In this document: one piece after another, positions 25,646 to 35,437 of the stretch | Numbering within the stretch: the first letter of the stretch is position 1 | How the letters are laid out: the number at the start of each line of letters is the position of its first letter | NCBI GenBank assembly: GCA_900316265.1 | Contig: ONCH01000018.1 | Span: forward strand, 1,465 to 65,464 | Direction: 5' to 3' | From: an uncultured Prevotellaceae bacterium | Lineage (GTDB): Bacteria; Bacteroidota; Bacteroidia; Bacteroidales; Bacteroidaceae | DNA: 64,000 bases | Position numbers and translations under genes: made by a program | Notes under the pieces: model-generated | What the model saw: only the letters and a program-made list of their open reading frames with translations | What the model was told of the DNA's origin: nothing | Database searches by the model: none

Positions 25646-26305
25646 TTACATCTTAAAGTCGTCGTATGACGAGTCTTCCAACTTCACATCCTCGCCATAG
25701 GTTTCCTTGGGCTTCTGACGTTCGTATTCAAAGGTTTCTTCAGCATCTTTATACACCAATGAATCAGCGGTAAGTTTCAGAATATCATAGACGTTCAATT
25801 CCTCGACATCGTTACCGCCCTCACGGACAAGAACAATCTCCAGGCGTCCTTTGCTCAGTCGCCATGTACGGTAGATGATAGAACCTTGGTCAATGCTCTC
25901 TGCCACACCACCTTCCTTGATACTGATTCCCACCTCGTCACTGCCGTCAATAGGATTGGGCATTACCCAGTTACCCAACAGCGTGGTCTGGTTAATCACG
26001 GTATTTGCCACCGTCTTATTATCGTTAGGCAGTACAGCCATGCGGTCACCCACCTGCAGGCCACCGAACACCTGGTCGTTCTCCTTGGCAGCGGAAATGT
26101 CAAGCATCAGCGTATCACCCGTATCGGTAATCATCTGTAACATATTCATTGAGGTTGCCTCGCCACAGATACCATATAGCGTTGAGTCAACTTCTATTCC
26201 CAGTGAGTCGCCATTGTCAAAAGGCACTTTCTCTGATTTATTACCACAGCTGCCCATCGTCAGTATGCCAGCAGCAACCAATAGCACGATACCAATTTTC
26301 TTCAT
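25646..26305 (-). CDS. Lipoprotein, possibly lipocalin-like
   Basis: A 219-residue lipoprotein with signal MKKIGIVLLVAAGILTMGSC (Cys20). The C-terminal half (LLGNWVMPNPIDGSDEVGISIKEGG, read as two stretches, to YDILKLTADSLVY) has the shape of the lipocalin-like domains common in Bacteroidetes: an LxGxW start and a closing strand with LxxDxLxL. The N-terminal half is unassigned. It lies between mazG (19 bases upstream) and rnz (7 bases downstream), probably in one transcript; no functional link with them is evident. Confidence 0.7.
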   Translation of the reverse strand: MKKIGIVLLVAAGILTMGSCGNKSEKVPFDNGDSLGIEVDSTLYGICGEATSMNMLQMITDTGDTLMLDISAAKENDQVFGGLQVGDRMAVLPNDNKTVANTVINQTTLLGNWVMPNPIDGSDEVGISIKEGGVAESIDQGSIIYRTWRLSKGRLEIVLVREGGNDVEELNVYDILKLTADSLVYKDAEETFEYERQKPKETYGEDVKLEDSSYDDFKM

Positions 26306-26324
26306 ATCTCTTACTTTTTATTTC

Positions 26325-27194
26325 TTAATGCTTATCTTTCTCATTCTGTTTTGCTTCATTCCACAGGGCATCCATCTCTTCCAGCGTCATCTCTGTCAAT
26401 GGACGACCAGCCTTGATACTATGCTGCTCAATATAGTTGAAACGACGTGTGAACTTCTGATTCGTCTTCTCCAAAGCATTGTCAGGATTTAGCTTATACA
26501 AACGAGCTGCATTGATGACAGAAAACAAGAAATCGCCCAGTTCTTCTTCAGAGTGCTCACGGTCTTCACGCTGTAGCTCATCCTCCAACTCCTGCAGCTC
26601 CTCACGAACCTTCACCCACACATCCTTACGGTCTTCCCAGTCGAAACCTACATGGCGTGCCTTGTCTTGGATGCGGTAGGCTTTGATGAGCGAAGGCAAA
26701 GAGGCAGGAACACCAGCCAATACGGTCTTATTTCCACCCTTCTCTTTCTGCTTGATTTGCTCCCAATTGTCGAGCACCTGTTCCACATTTTTGACCTTGG
26801 AAAATTCACGCTCTTCTTCGTTCTCTCCATAGGGCAAAGGACGAGGATGAGCGGCACCAATCTGTGAGGGATGATAGACATGAGGATGGCGAAATATCAG
26901 CTTGTCAACCAGATTGTTACAAACATCCGTTATATCAAATTGCGATTTCTCTTCACCTATCCTTGCATAGAATGCGATATGCAACAACACATCACCAAGT
27001 TCCTTGCAAATATCCTCTACGTCGTCCTTCATCAACGCATCGCAGAGCTCATAGGTTTCCTCTATCGTATTGGGGCGCAGGCTCTCGTTAGTCTGTTTAC
27101 GATCCCACGGACATTTCTCTCGCAGTGCATCCAGCACGTCGAGCATGCGTCCAAACGCCTCCATTTTCTCCTCACGGGTATGTTTTTGTTCCAT
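26325..27194 (-). CDS. mazG: Nucleoside triphosphate pyrophosphohydrolase MazG
   Basis: A 289-residue house-cleaning enzyme that hydrolyses (d)NTPs to NMPs. It has two MazG domains: CPWDRKQTNESLRPNTIEE with EELGDVLLHIAF-type metal ligands (here ICKELGDVLLHIAF), and HSEEELGDFLFSVINAARL. I start at MEQKHTREE (27194), just after the -7 box. Between HVY and FSKVKNVEQVLDNWE there is an unusual insert of about 23 residues (including AAHPRPLPYGEN) encoded at about 26807-26873, absent from most relatives I know; it may come from a repeat element. Confidence 0.93.
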   Translation of the reverse strand: MEQKHTREEKMEAFGRMLDVLDALREKCPWDRKQTNESLRPNTIEETYELCDALMKDDVEDICKELGDVLLHIAFYARIGEEKSQFDITDVCNNLVDKLIFRHPHVYHPSQIGAAHPRPLPYGENEEEREFSKVKNVEQVLDNWEQIKQKEKGGNKTVLAGVPASLPSLIKAYRIQDKARHVGFDWEDRKDVWVKVREELQELEDELQREDREHSEEELGDFLFSVINAARLYKLNPDNALEKTNQKFTRRFNYIEQHSIKAGRPLTEMTLEEMDALWNEAKQNEKDKH

Positions 27195-27202
27195 AATCTT
27201 TG

Positions 27203-27234
27203 CAAAGATACAATATATTTGGTAAAAAAGCAAT
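27203..27234 (-). promoter_or_regulatory. mazG promoter
   Basis: On the minus strand ATTG (27234-27231), 20 bases, TATCTTTG (27210-27203). The -33 box is one base off TTTG. Confidence 0.62.
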
Positions 27235-27275
27235 TTTTTTCAAAAAAATCACCATCTGACAAGGTTTTTCATCGA

Positions 27276-28421
27276 TTATTCCGTCACCTGGTACTTCGAC
27301 TTACGTGCATGTTTGGCCTTTTGCGGAATACCTGTAGGACCTGCTACAGAGTGAACAGTCTTGACGCCTCGATAGCCATTCCAACGTTCATGAATGCGAC
27401 GTACATAGTCAACGGTTTCAGAGCCACGCATATAACCATTGCGCACCACTGGATCGTTGTAATATTCTGCACGTTGCAAGCCAAGAACGAAAGGTTCCAC
27501 GTCACGCCAACGGGATGCGTCACGACCATGCTTACGAGCCAGCGCCATAGCGTCACGGATATGATAGCCACCGCCATTGTAAGCCGCCAACACAAACTTG
27601 GTACGCTCAGAGCGATCACGAATATCAGAGAACGACTGTTCCAGTTCAGCCAGATATTTCACAGCAGCAGCGATATTCTTTTCAGGATTATAGATATCAG
27701 CACGCGCCAATCCCAGATGGTCTGCTGTAGAAGGCATAATCTGCATCAGACCACAAGCGCCCGCCCAAGAACGTGCCTGAGGATCGAAGGTTGACTCCTG
27801 GTAACACTGAGCGGCAAGCAGTCGCCAGTCCCAGCGAATCTGTGTGGCATAGCGCAAGAAATAGGCATCATAGTGAGAAATTACACCTCCGGCACGATTG
27901 AGCATGGGCGAAAAGACACGACGCTTGACACTGCGCGAAGACAACAGATATTCCTCTTGCTTCTTAACCTCAGCCATCAGCGACGGACGGTACCACTGCT
28001 GAAGTTCTTTCTGCAAGTCTTGCTTGTCGTTGCCTACAATCCAGCCAGCACCTTTCTTCGTGAGCGGGTAACAGATAAGATCAGCCTCACCATCTGCCAG
28101 TCGCTGACGCATCTCAGCAGTATCGTGACAGACCTCCATACGAAGACTGACGCCCAACTGATCGGCAAAGCGCTGACAAAGCAGATAATGGGTTCCCAAA
28201 TGCTTTCCACGATAGTCGTAATAGGTCTCCGGACCTGTCAATGTGAGGGCTATCAGCTCACCATTCCGCCGGATATCCTCCAAGTCGAAGTCCTCGTTGG
28301 TGGGAATGGTATCTGTTATCTCACCCCACGGTGTGACAACAGGCTCTTGTCGTTTCTGACCACAGGCGGACAGAAGCAACAAAAGGGTGAAAAGTTGAAT
28401 ATATATGCTATTTCTGCTCAA
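27276..28421 (-). CDS. MltF-like membrane-bound lytic transglycosylase
   Basis: A 381-residue lipoprotein (lipobox LLLLLSAC, Cys20). Residues about 45-165 are a compact solute-binding (SBP_bac_3-like) domain, shorter than in E. coli MltF (518 residues). Residues about 195-330 are an SLT domain: CYQESTFDPQARSWAGACGLMQIMP carries the catalytic Glu (read as two adjoining stretches) and VLAAYNGGGYHIRDA is the family's substrate-groove motif. It cuts glycan strands and leaves 1,6-anhydro ends. A basic tail follows. It is transcribed away from hisG from a shared promoter region. Confidence 0.88.
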   Translation of the reverse strand: MSRNSIYIQLFTLLLLLSACGQKRQEPVVTPWGEITDTIPTNEDFDLEDIRRNGELIALTLTGPETYYDYRGKHLGTHYLLCQRFADQLGVSLRMEVCHDTAEMRQRLADGEADLICYPLTKKGAGWIVGNDKQDLQKELQQWYRPSLMAEVKKQEEYLLSSRSVKRRVFSPMLNRAGGVISHYDAYFLRYATQIRWDWRLLAAQCYQESTFDPQARSWAGACGLMQIMPSTADHLGLARADIYNPEKNIAAAVKYLAELEQSFSDIRDRSERTKFVLAAYNGGGYHIRDAMALARKHGRDASRWRDVEPFVLGLQRAEYYNDPVVRNGYMRGSETVDYVRRIHERWNGYRGVKTVHSVAGPTGIPQKAKHARKSKYQVTE

Positions 28422-28440
28422 TTTCGTTCAATTTTGGGTG

Positions 28441-28471
28441 CAAAAGTAATCATTTTCTTGCAAATATCAAC
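28441..28471 (-). promoter_or_regulatory. Promoter of the transglycosylase gene
   Basis: On the minus strand GTTG (28471-28468), 19 bases, TACTTTTG (28448-28441), about 20 bases before the start codon. Confidence 0.6.
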
Positions 28472-28488
28472 GAAAATATGTAATTTTG
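28457..28488 (+). promoter_or_regulatory. his operon promoter
   Basis: CTTG (28457-28460), 20 bases, TAATTTTG (28481-28488), leaving a leader of only about 18 bases. It overlaps the opposing promoter for the transglycosylase gene. There is no room for a his attenuator leader peptide. Confidence 0.7.
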
Positions 28489-28513
28489 CACACTAAATTA
28501 GAGTTTATTAGGT

Positions 28514-29365
28514 ATGTTAAGAATTGCAGTACAATCGAAGGGCCGTCTTTTTGACGACACCATGAATCTGCTGACAGAGGCAGACATCAAGATAAGTTCA
28601 GGACGCAGAACGTTGTTAGTACAGTCGGGCAACTTCCCATTGGAGGTGCTCTATCTGCGCGACGATGATATTCCACAGAGTGTGGCATCAGGTGTTGCCG
28701 ACATCGGTGTTGTTGGCGAGAACGAGTTTATTGAGCGCAATGAGGATGCAGAGATTATCTCACGTCTGGGATTCTCAAAGTGTCGTTTGTCATTGGCCAT
28801 TCCCAAGGATATAGACTATCGTGGCGTGAACTGGTTCAACGGCAAAAAAATTGCCACCAGCTACCCACACATCTTGAAGACGTTCCTCGACAAGGAGGGC
28901 ATTAGTGCTGAGATTCACGTGATTACTGGTTCTGTAGAGATTAGCCCAGGTATCGGTTTGGCAGATGGTATCTTCGATATTGTCAGCAGTGGTTCGACAC
29001 TGGTCAGCAACAACCTCCGTGAAGTAGAAGTTGTCATGCAGAGCGAGGCCCTGCTGATTGGCAACAAGAACCTCAGCAAGGAGAAGCGCGCAACCCTTGA
29101 AGAGATGCTGTTCCGTTTCAAGGCCGTCAAAGATGCTGAAGACAAGAAATATGTACGGATGAATGCTCCCAAGGCTCATCTGGAGGAGATAATAAGCGTA
29201 CTGCCTGGTCTGAAGAGCCCTACCATCATTCCCCTGGCAGACGAAGACTGGTGCTCCGTACACACCGTACTCGACCAGAAGCGTTTCTGGGAAATCATCG
29301 GCAAACTGAAGGAACTGGGTGCTCAGGGCATTCTGGTAACCCCCATTGAAAAAATGATTCTATGA
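28514..29365 (+). CDS. hisG: ATP phosphoribosyltransferase, long form
   Basis: A 283-residue enzyme for the first step of histidine synthesis: ATP plus PRPP give phosphoribosyl-ATP. LRIAVQSKGRLFDDTMNLL starts the catalytic domain and FDIVSSGSTLVSNNL is the PRPP-binding loop. Residues about 210-283 are the C-terminal ACT-like domain of the long form, which binds histidine as feedback inhibitor and removes the need for HisZ. Its stop overlaps the hisD start by four bases. Confidence 0.97.
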   Translation: MLRIAVQSKGRLFDDTMNLLTEADIKISSGRRTLLVQSGNFPLEVLYLRDDDIPQSVASGVADIGVVGENEFIERNEDAEIISRLGFSKCRLSLAIPKDIDYRGVNWFNGKKIATSYPHILKTFLDKEGISAEIHVITGSVEISPGIGLADGIFDIVSSGSTLVSNNLREVEVVMQSEALLIGNKNLSKEKRATLEEMLFRFKAVKDAEDKKYVRMNAPKAHLEEIISVLPGLKSPTIIPLADEDWCSVHTVLDQKRFWEIIGKLKELGAQGILVTPIEKMIL

Positions 29366-30648
29366 TTATTTACAGAAATCCGAAGCGCACACAGTGGGGC
29401 GAGATTACGTCTCGTCCACGTCTGGACCTGGCACAGCTGAACGAGACAGTAAGCACCGTTCTTAACGACGTGCGCCAACGTGGCGATGAGGCCGTCAAGG
29501 AATATGAGCTGAAGTTCGACAAGGCTGCACTTACATCACTGGCTGTCAGTGAACAAGAGATGCAGGAAGCCGAACAGTTGGTAAGTGCCGAACTGAAAGC
29601 CGCCATAGAACTCGCTCACGAGAATATCTATAAGTTCCATGCAGCCCAGAAGTTTGAAGGTCAGAAAGTGGAGACACAGTCAGGCGTCAGCTGTTGGCAG
29701 AAAAGTGTCGCCATTGAGCGTGTAGGATTATATATTCCTGGTGGTACTGCCCCACTCTTCTCAACCGTGTTGATGCTTGCCACACCTGCCAAGATTGCTG
29801 GTTGCGGAGAGATTGTGCTTTGCACACCGCCGAACCTTGAGGGCAAGGTGAATCCTGCTATTCTGATGGCAGCTCGCATTGCTGGTGTCAGCAAGATTTT
29901 CAAAGCTGGTGGTGTACAGGCTATCGGGGCAATGGCTTACGGTACGGAATCGGTACCCAAGGTCTTCAAGATTTTCGGTCCTGGCAACCAATATGTAATG
30001 GCCGCCAAGCAACAGGTCAGCCTTGATGAGGTGGCTATTGACATGCCTGCTGGTCCCAGCGAAGTTTGTGTACTTGCCGACGATAGCGCTAACGCTGAGT
30101 TCGTTGCCGCTGACCTCTTATCGCAGGCTGAGCACGGCATAGACTCACAAGTGCTCTTCATCACCACCTCAGAACAGAAACTACAGGAAGTACAGCAAGA
30201 GGTAGAACGCCAGCTGGCCTTGCTGCCCCGTCAGGAGATAGCAAAGAAAGCGCTGGACAACAGCCGCCTCGTACTCGTCAATTCAGTTGACGAGATGATG
30301 GCGCTCTCTAACGCCTATGCTCCTGAACACCTGATTATCCAGACAGCAGACTACGAACAATTGGCTGAGCGGGTTGTTAATGCTGGCTCCGTATTCCTTG
30401 GGCAATATGCCTGTGAGAGTGCCGGCGACTATGCCAGCGGTACCAACCACACGCTGCCTACCCACGGCTATGCCACTGCTTACAACGGTGTGAACCTCGA
30501 CTCATACTGCAGGAAGATTACTTTCCAGCACCTTACGGAAGACGGTATCCGCCACATAGGCCGTGCTGTAGAACTGATGGCAGAAGCCGAACAGCTCGAT
30601 GCCCACAAGAACGCCATGACGGTGAGAATTAATTCCTTGAAGAAATGA
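29362..30648 (+). CDS. hisD: Histidinol dehydrogenase
   Basis: A 428-residue zinc enzyme for the last two oxidations of histidine synthesis. Motifs [20 protein letters not shown] and [11 protein letters not shown], and the Zn/active-site Glu-His region [10 protein letters not shown] and [10 protein letters not shown], are present. Length is normal. It overlaps hisG and hisC by four bases each, so the three are translated as a coupled set. Confidence 0.97.
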   Translation: MIIYRNPKRTQWGEITSRPRLDLAQLNETVSTVLNDVRQRGDEAVKEYELKFDKAALTSLAVSEQEMQEAEQLVSAELKAAIELAHENIYKFHAAQKFEGQKVETQSGVSCWQKSVAIERVGLYIPGGTAPLFSTVLMLATPAKIAGCGEIVLCTPPNLEGKVNPAILMAARIAGVSKIFKAGGVQAIGAMAYGTESVPKVFKIFGPGNQYVMAAKQQVSLDEVAIDMPAGPSEVCVLADDSANAEFVAADLLSQAEHGIDSQVLFITTSEQKLQEVQQEVERQLALLPRQEIAKKALDNSRLVLVNSVDEMMALSNAYAPEHLIIQTADYEQLAERVVNAGSVFLGQYACESAGDYASGTNHTLPTHGYATAYNGVNLDSYCRKITFQHLTEDGIRHIGRAVELMAEAEQLDAHKNAMTVRINSLKK

Positions 30649-31679
30649 AACCATTAGAACAGTTAGTCAGAAAGAACATCTGGAGTCTGGCTCCATATAG
30701 CAGTGCCCGTGACGAATACTCCGGCAAGGAGGCTCACGTGTTTCTCGATGCCAACGAGAATCCGTACAATGCACCCTACAACCGTTATCCAGACCCTCTA
30801 CAACGTGAGGTAAAACAGCTATTGGAGCGCGTAAAAGGCGTACCTGCCGAGAACATTTTCTTAGGCAACGGTAGCGACGAGGCCATTGATCTTCCTTATC
30901 GCATCTTCTGTGAACCTGGACGCGACAACGTAGTGAGCATAGCACCCACCTACGGCATGTACCAGGTTTGTGCAGACATTAACAATATTGAATGCCGCCA
31001 AGTTCTGCTCGACGATGGTTTCACGCTGAATGCAGACAAACTGCTTAACGCCTGCGATGCCAACACCAAAATTATCTGGCTCTGTTCGCCCAACAATCCT
31101 ACAGGTAACTCGCTGGATCGCGACGAGATGATGAAAGTCGTAGAAGGGTTTGAAGGTATCGTCATTGTCGACGAGGCATACATCGACTTTGCACATCAGA
31201 TGTCCCTACGTCAGGAGTTGCCTACGCATCCCAACCTCATCATTCTGCAAACCATGTCGAAGGCATGGGGTTCAGCGGCCATTCGCTTGGGTATGGCCTT
31301 TGCTTCCAAGGAGATTATCGCCATATACAATAAGGTGAAGTATCCGTACAACGTCAACCAGCTCACACAGCAGCAGGCCATTGCTATGCTGAAAGATCCC
31401 TTTGAAGTGGATAAGACCGTCAAGATGCTGCTGCAGGAACGTAGCCGTCTGATGCAAGCCTTCCTTGAGCTACCCATCTGTGAACAGATTTTCCCCACAG
31501 ATGCCAACTTCTTCCTGACACGAGTAACCGATGCTACGAAGATTTACAACTATCTGGTGGATAGAGGTATTATCGTGCGTAATCGCTCACGCATCCAGCT
31601 CTGCCAGAACTGCCTGCGTATCACTATCGGCACCCGTTCTGAAAATAACGAGTTGCTTAGTGCCTTGCGCCAATATTAA
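30645..31679 (+). CDS. hisC: Histidinol-phosphate aminotransferase
   Basis: A 344-residue PLP enzyme (fold type I). [18 protein letters not shown] binds substrate phosphate and the N-terminus, [10 protein letters not shown] and VDEAYIDF are cofactor contacts, and [13 protein letters not shown] holds the PLP lysine. In many Bacteroidales hisB follows hisC; here the next gene is the T9SS Plug protein, so hisB must lie elsewhere or the step is supplied differently. Confidence 0.96.
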   Translation: MKPLEQLVRKNIWSLAPYSSARDEYSGKEAHVFLDANENPYNAPYNRYPDPLQREVKQLLERVKGVPAENIFLGNGSDEAIDLPYRIFCEPGRDNVVSIAPTYGMYQVCADINNIECRQVLLDDGFTLNADKLLNACDANTKIIWLCSPNNPTGNSLDRDEMMKVVEGFEGIVIVDEAYIDFAHQMSLRQELPTHPNLIILQTMSKAWGSAAIRLGMAFASKEIIAIYNKVKYPYNVNQLTQQQAIAMLKDPFEVDKTVKMLLQERSRLMQAFLELPICEQIFPTDANFFLTRVTDATKIYNYLVDRGIIVRNRSRIQLCQNCLRITIGTRSENNELLSALRQY

Positions 31680-31688
31680 CTTTCCCCT

Positions 31689-32927
31689 ATGATACCACGC
31701 CAACATAGCCTCTACAGGGTGCCTGTCATCGTATTATTTCTGATATCGACACTGGGTGCATGGGGTGGTAACCGCATTTTCTCTTCACGAGTAAAATCGT
31801 TGACCAGCATTGTTAATGGCGACTGGCAAAACCGCCCGGTTATGACATTGAACAGCAGTGATGTACTGTCCATTGGCTTCGACGAGTTTTCGCATAACTA
31901 TCACCGTCTCGTCTATCACCTCGACCATTGTGAGGCAGACTGGAGCGTGTCAGAAGACATCTTCGAGAGCGACTGGCTACACGGTTTCAACGATGAGCCT
32001 ATCGCCAACTATCTAAACTCCATCAACACCACCGTTCTCTACACACACTATCAACTGACCATCCCCAACGACCGTTGCCAGCTGACTATGAGCGGCAACT
32101 ACCGGCTGACTGTCTATGACGAGGATAATGCCAACGAGAAACTGCTGGAAGTAGAGTTCTATGTCGTTGAACCCGTAATGACAATTGGCATGGAGGCAAC
32201 CACGAATACGGACATCGACCACAATGTAAGCCACCAGCAGTTGTCCATCAGTCTGCTGTATAACAACCTGCGCATCACCAACCGTGACGAGCAGCTCTAT
32301 ACGGTGGTGATGCAAAACTGGCAGGAAGATGCAGCAAGACACAACATTCAGCCCAACCATATCACACCACACGGTCTGCTATGGCAACACAATCGTCAGC
32401 TCATCTTTGATGGTGGCAATGAGTTTCATAAGTTTGAGGTGTTGGACGTCACGCATCCCACGATGGGCATTGACCGCATTCGATGGGACGGCACTAACTA
32501 TCAAGTATTTCCCTTTGCAGCGACTGTCTGCCGCAACTACCTTACCGATGTCGATACTGACGGTGCCTTCTGCATCCGCAACAGCGACAACTTCGAGTCA
32601 GAGCACACCTGCGACTACGTCTGGGTAAACTACGAACTGCAAGCTCCCTATCAGGGCGAGCTATATATCAACGGGCAATGGACGACGGATGCCAACAAAG
32701 AGCATTACCTCATGCGCTATGATGGAGAGCGGAAGATTTACTACACAGCACTGCTACAAAAGCAAGGTTACTATAACTATCGTTTTGTAACAGCTGATGG
32801 AAAGCTGGCTCCTTCAGAGGGTAATTTCTATCAGACAGAAAACCGCTATCAAGTGCTAGTATATTATAAAGAGGTGGGAGGTCGCACGTGGCAACTGGTT
32901 GGCTACAAGTCGTTAGAACTGCGATAA
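31689..32927 (+). CDS. T9SS Plug protein (DUF5103 family)
   Basis: A 412-residue secreted protein starting with a signal peptide (about residues 1-27) and followed by several beta-rich domains: NRPVMTLNSSDVLSIGFDEFS, YNYRFVTADGKLAPSEGNFYQTEN and NRYQVLVYYKEVGGRTWQLVG (as separate stretches) are characteristic of the DUF5103 family. In Flavobacterium the homologue closes the periplasmic side of the SprA translocon of the type IX secretion system. It begins 9 bases after hisC and is probably co-transcribed with the his genes. Its end overlaps the convergent regulator gene by 25 bases. Confidence 0.85.
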   Translation: MIPRQHSLYRVPVIVLFLISTLGAWGGNRIFSSRVKSLTSIVNGDWQNRPVMTLNSSDVLSIGFDEFSHNYHRLVYHLDHCEADWSVSEDIFESDWLHGFNDEPIANYLNSINTTVLYTHYQLTIPNDRCQLTMSGNYRLTVYDEDNANEKLLEVEFYVVEPVMTIGMEATTNTDIDHNVSHQQLSISLLYNNLRITNRDEQLYTVVMQNWQEDAARHNIQPNHITPHGLLWQHNRQLIFDGGNEFHKFEVLDVTHPTMGIDRIRWDGTNYQVFPFAATVCRNYLTDVDTDGAFCIRNSDNFESEHTCDYVWVNYELQAPYQGELYINGQWTTDANKEHYLMRYDGERKIYYTALLQKQGYYNYRFVTADGKLAPSEGNFYQTENRYQVLVYYKEVGGRTWQLVGYKSLELR

Positions 32928-35365
32928 GCCTTTGGCGTCATGCGATAACGATGATAAAACGACGTCACAAAGTAGTTGGGCGACGAGAAGTGTAGGGAAT
33001 CAGCAATATCTTCCACTGAAGCATCCGTTGTAAGCAACATCAACGCTGCCTCCTGCAGGCGCAACTTACCAATCAGCTGTCGTGGATTATTATCAATATG
33101 CGAGGCCAGTAAGACAAACAACTCTCCTTTGTTCATTTCTGTCAGGTCTGCAAGCAACTGGAAACGGAAGTGTTCCGCACGATGATTTATCACGAAAGGA
33201 ACTATTTTCAGCATTACCTCGTCAAAAGCCTGACTCTCAGAAGTATCATTATCTAACAAATTCTCTTCATCAGATACCTTTGATGGTGACAACTGCTCAT
33301 CATGCAACTCCACACAACGGTCGGTAAATCCACGAAGACGACGCATCATGTCTTCCTCATCATTCAGGCAACGCATACGCATCTTCGTATTACGATTGAA
33401 GAAATAGAAGTTGCCAACTATCAAGCCTAACAACAAGAGTGCCATCAGGATATAAAGTCCTGTGGTGCGCCACCAAGGTTTATCCACGTGAACAATCCAT
33501 GTAAAAGGGTCGTTCTGCCATGAGTCAGGCCACATCGACACTTGCATCTCAATGACGTAATCACCAGGTTTTACAGCAACCAACGGTAAGTGAAGCATAC
33601 CATTTTTATCAACCAATCCTCCTGACTTACCAAAAGAAAGAACGCGCCAGTCTTCATAACCCGCCACACCCTTGATACGCACACGGTAATAGGTTTGGAC
33701 AGGTCGCAGATAGTTCAGCCCTGAGAAAATCAGCATCAGTGAGTTCTGATTGTAATTGACATGGAACTCACGAGTACGAGAAGCACTACGTTCCAGAATT
33801 ACCTTACCATCCAACTCGACACCTGGCTCTACATACACACCATTAACCATCAGCCTGACAAGCTTGGGATAGAGCATCATATCTCCCAAACGCTCACCTT
33901 GGAAATTGGCAGGATTGAATACCACTACGCGATCAACGGTTTCCATTACGATGGTGCCGTCAGCCATCTTAGCCGCACGTCCATTGAGGAAAGCATCGTT
34001 GGGAATATTATCCTGATTGATATAAGTCTCTACATGATAGACCTTGTCACCACGCACATAGAGACGGGCTACGCCATAGCTGGTCGATACCCATATATGA
34101 TGCTGGTCATCCTCTATAATGGCATGTATCACCTCATTGATAAATCCGTCCTTGCGGGTAAAATGCTGAACGGGGTTACCTGGGCGCTGCAATGTTAGAC
34201 CGACATAGCCACCCGTCCACGTCCAGCCACGACTATCGCGGAAAACACAGTTCGTCTTATAGGGCAGCGACTCGTCCTTTGTTCCTTGCTCATCGAGTAC
34301 CTTCAGGTATGGTTCCGCCTCCGGTGACTGCGACAGATAAGAAACAAAGGGACTGGGATAAGCTTTGGCATAAAGCAGACCACGCGTAACGGTGCCCATC
34401 CACAGACCACCCTGACGATCGAACATCAGCGAGTTTACATCAGGCGACATGCTGCGGCCTTTCGAGAGTTTCACAGTCTCATAGTGCTTTACCTCACCCG
34501 TCTGATAGTAATAGACAAGATAGCCACGCTCAGAGGCTATATATATCTTGTCTTCTTTTGGGTAGAGGTCATTCATCTGGAACGGTGTCTCAAGAATCTG
34601 CGTCCATCGACGGTCACTGATATCATAGCACATCAGCACAGCCGACTCCTTGCCATTGCGAATCTGATAATACTGGTCGCCCACCAGGCAAAGTATCGAC
34701 GACTGAGCATAGCGTTGTTTCTCTTCAACTGTGGTAAAAGCGCCATCATTATACAGATAGCGGGGATGTTTGTAATCATAAACGGCAACCGAGCCATCCG
34801 CATGGAACAACAACAGCAGACTGTCAGCATAGAGGTCGACATCCTGCAGGGTAGCTTTCACATGAAGCGTAAACTCCTTACCTTTCTTAGGATCGGAGAG
34901 CTGTTTACCTGAGCGGAACCACATGTTACACTCACCATCGCCATAGATGTCGTCAACGGGTTTATCGACACCCATCTCACGAAGTACCGCCTTCACGTCA
35001 GGCATGAAACGCTCCGTCAGCAAATCCACACAGACCAACTTACCAAGGTTCTTACCCCATAGGTGATGATATTTGTCAAAGAACATCTGATAACCACCCT
35101 TGTAGCCAGGCAGGTCTATAGCGTCCTGCTCAGAAGGGTCTATGTGCGTGAAATTGTCGCCATCAAAGAAGTTGACATGGCCGATGGTGAAGATGAGTAC
35201 CCTACCCGTCTTTGTACAACGTACTATCTGCACGCTGTTATCTGCCAAACCATTAGAGGCGTCATAAGAATAAAATACCAAGTTATCATCATTTGCTATC
35301 GCGTTGACACTCATCAGCAGCATCAACAACATCATGCAAACGGTCTGGTAGAGATTCTTATGCAT
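32903..35365 (-). CDS. Membrane-spanning one-component regulator (propeller, Y_Y_Y, AraC HTH)
   Basis: An 820-residue protein arranged like a hybrid two-component sensor but without the kinase and receiver parts. Signal peptide (about 1-25); a periplasmic repeat region resembling two-component regulator propellers (about 30-530, with NGLADNSVQ and MWMGT-like blades such as GGLWMGTVTRGLLYA); a Y_Y_Y domain (about 545-625); a membrane helix at about 640-662 (LYILMALLLLGLIVGNFYFF); a linker with a short charged helix; and an AraC-type HTH at about 720-820 (DASVEDIADSLHFSSPNYFV). It would carry a sugar signal straight to DNA. No adjacent susCD or glycoside hydrolase genes are visible, so the target is unknown. 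Confidence 0.82.
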   Translation of the reverse strand: MHKNLYQTVCMMLLMLLMSVNAIANDDNLVFYSYDASNGLADNSVQIVRCTKTGRVLIFTIGHVNFFDGDNFTHIDPSEQDAIDLPGYKGGYQMFFDKYHHLWGKNLGKLVCVDLLTERFMPDVKAVLREMGVDKPVDDIYGDGECNMWFRSGKQLSDPKKGKEFTLHVKATLQDVDLYADSLLLLFHADGSVAVYDYKHPRYLYNDGAFTTVEEKQRYAQSSILCLVGDQYYQIRNGKESAVLMCYDISDRRWTQILETPFQMNDLYPKEDKIYIASERGYLVYYYQTGEVKHYETVKLSKGRSMSPDVNSLMFDRQGGLWMGTVTRGLLYAKAYPSPFVSYLSQSPEAEPYLKVLDEQGTKDESLPYKTNCVFRDSRGWTWTGGYVGLTLQRPGNPVQHFTRKDGFINEVIHAIIEDDQHHIWVSTSYGVARLYVRGDKVYHVETYINQDNIPNDAFLNGRAAKMADGTIVMETVDRVVVFNPANFQGERLGDMMLYPKLVRLMVNGVYVEPGVELDGKVILERSASRTREFHVNYNQNSLMLIFSGLNYLRPVQTYYRVRIKGVAGYEDWRVLSFGKSGGLVDKNGMLHLPLVAVKPGDYVIEMQVSMWPDSWQNDPFTWIVHVDKPWWRTTGLYILMALLLLGLIVGNFYFFNRNTKMRMRCLNDEEDMMRRLRGFTDRCVELHDEQLSPSKVSDEENLLDNDTSESQAFDEVMLKIVPFVINHRAEHFRFQLLADLTEMNKGELFVLLASHIDNNPRQLIGKLRLQEAALMLLTTDASVEDIADSLHFSSPNYFVTSFYHRYRMTPKAYRSSNDL

Positions 35366-35390
35366 AAGGCCTTCATTGTTTTAGTGCTGG

Positions 35391-35422
35391 CAAAGATAAG
35401 AAGAAAAAAACAAATCTCCAAA
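35391..35422 (-). promoter_or_regulatory. Promoter of the one-component regulator
   Basis: On the minus strand TTTG (35422-35419), 20 bases, TATCTTTG (35398-35391). Full consensus, 26 bases before the ATG; it lies just after the pyk stop codon. Confidence 0.85.
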
Positions 35423-35437
35423 TATTTTGCTGAATTC

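Noticed and set aside
28481-28514. A his leader peptide or attenuator before hisG
   Set aside because: The predicted transcript start leaves only about 18 bases before the start codon, and no run of His codons is present.
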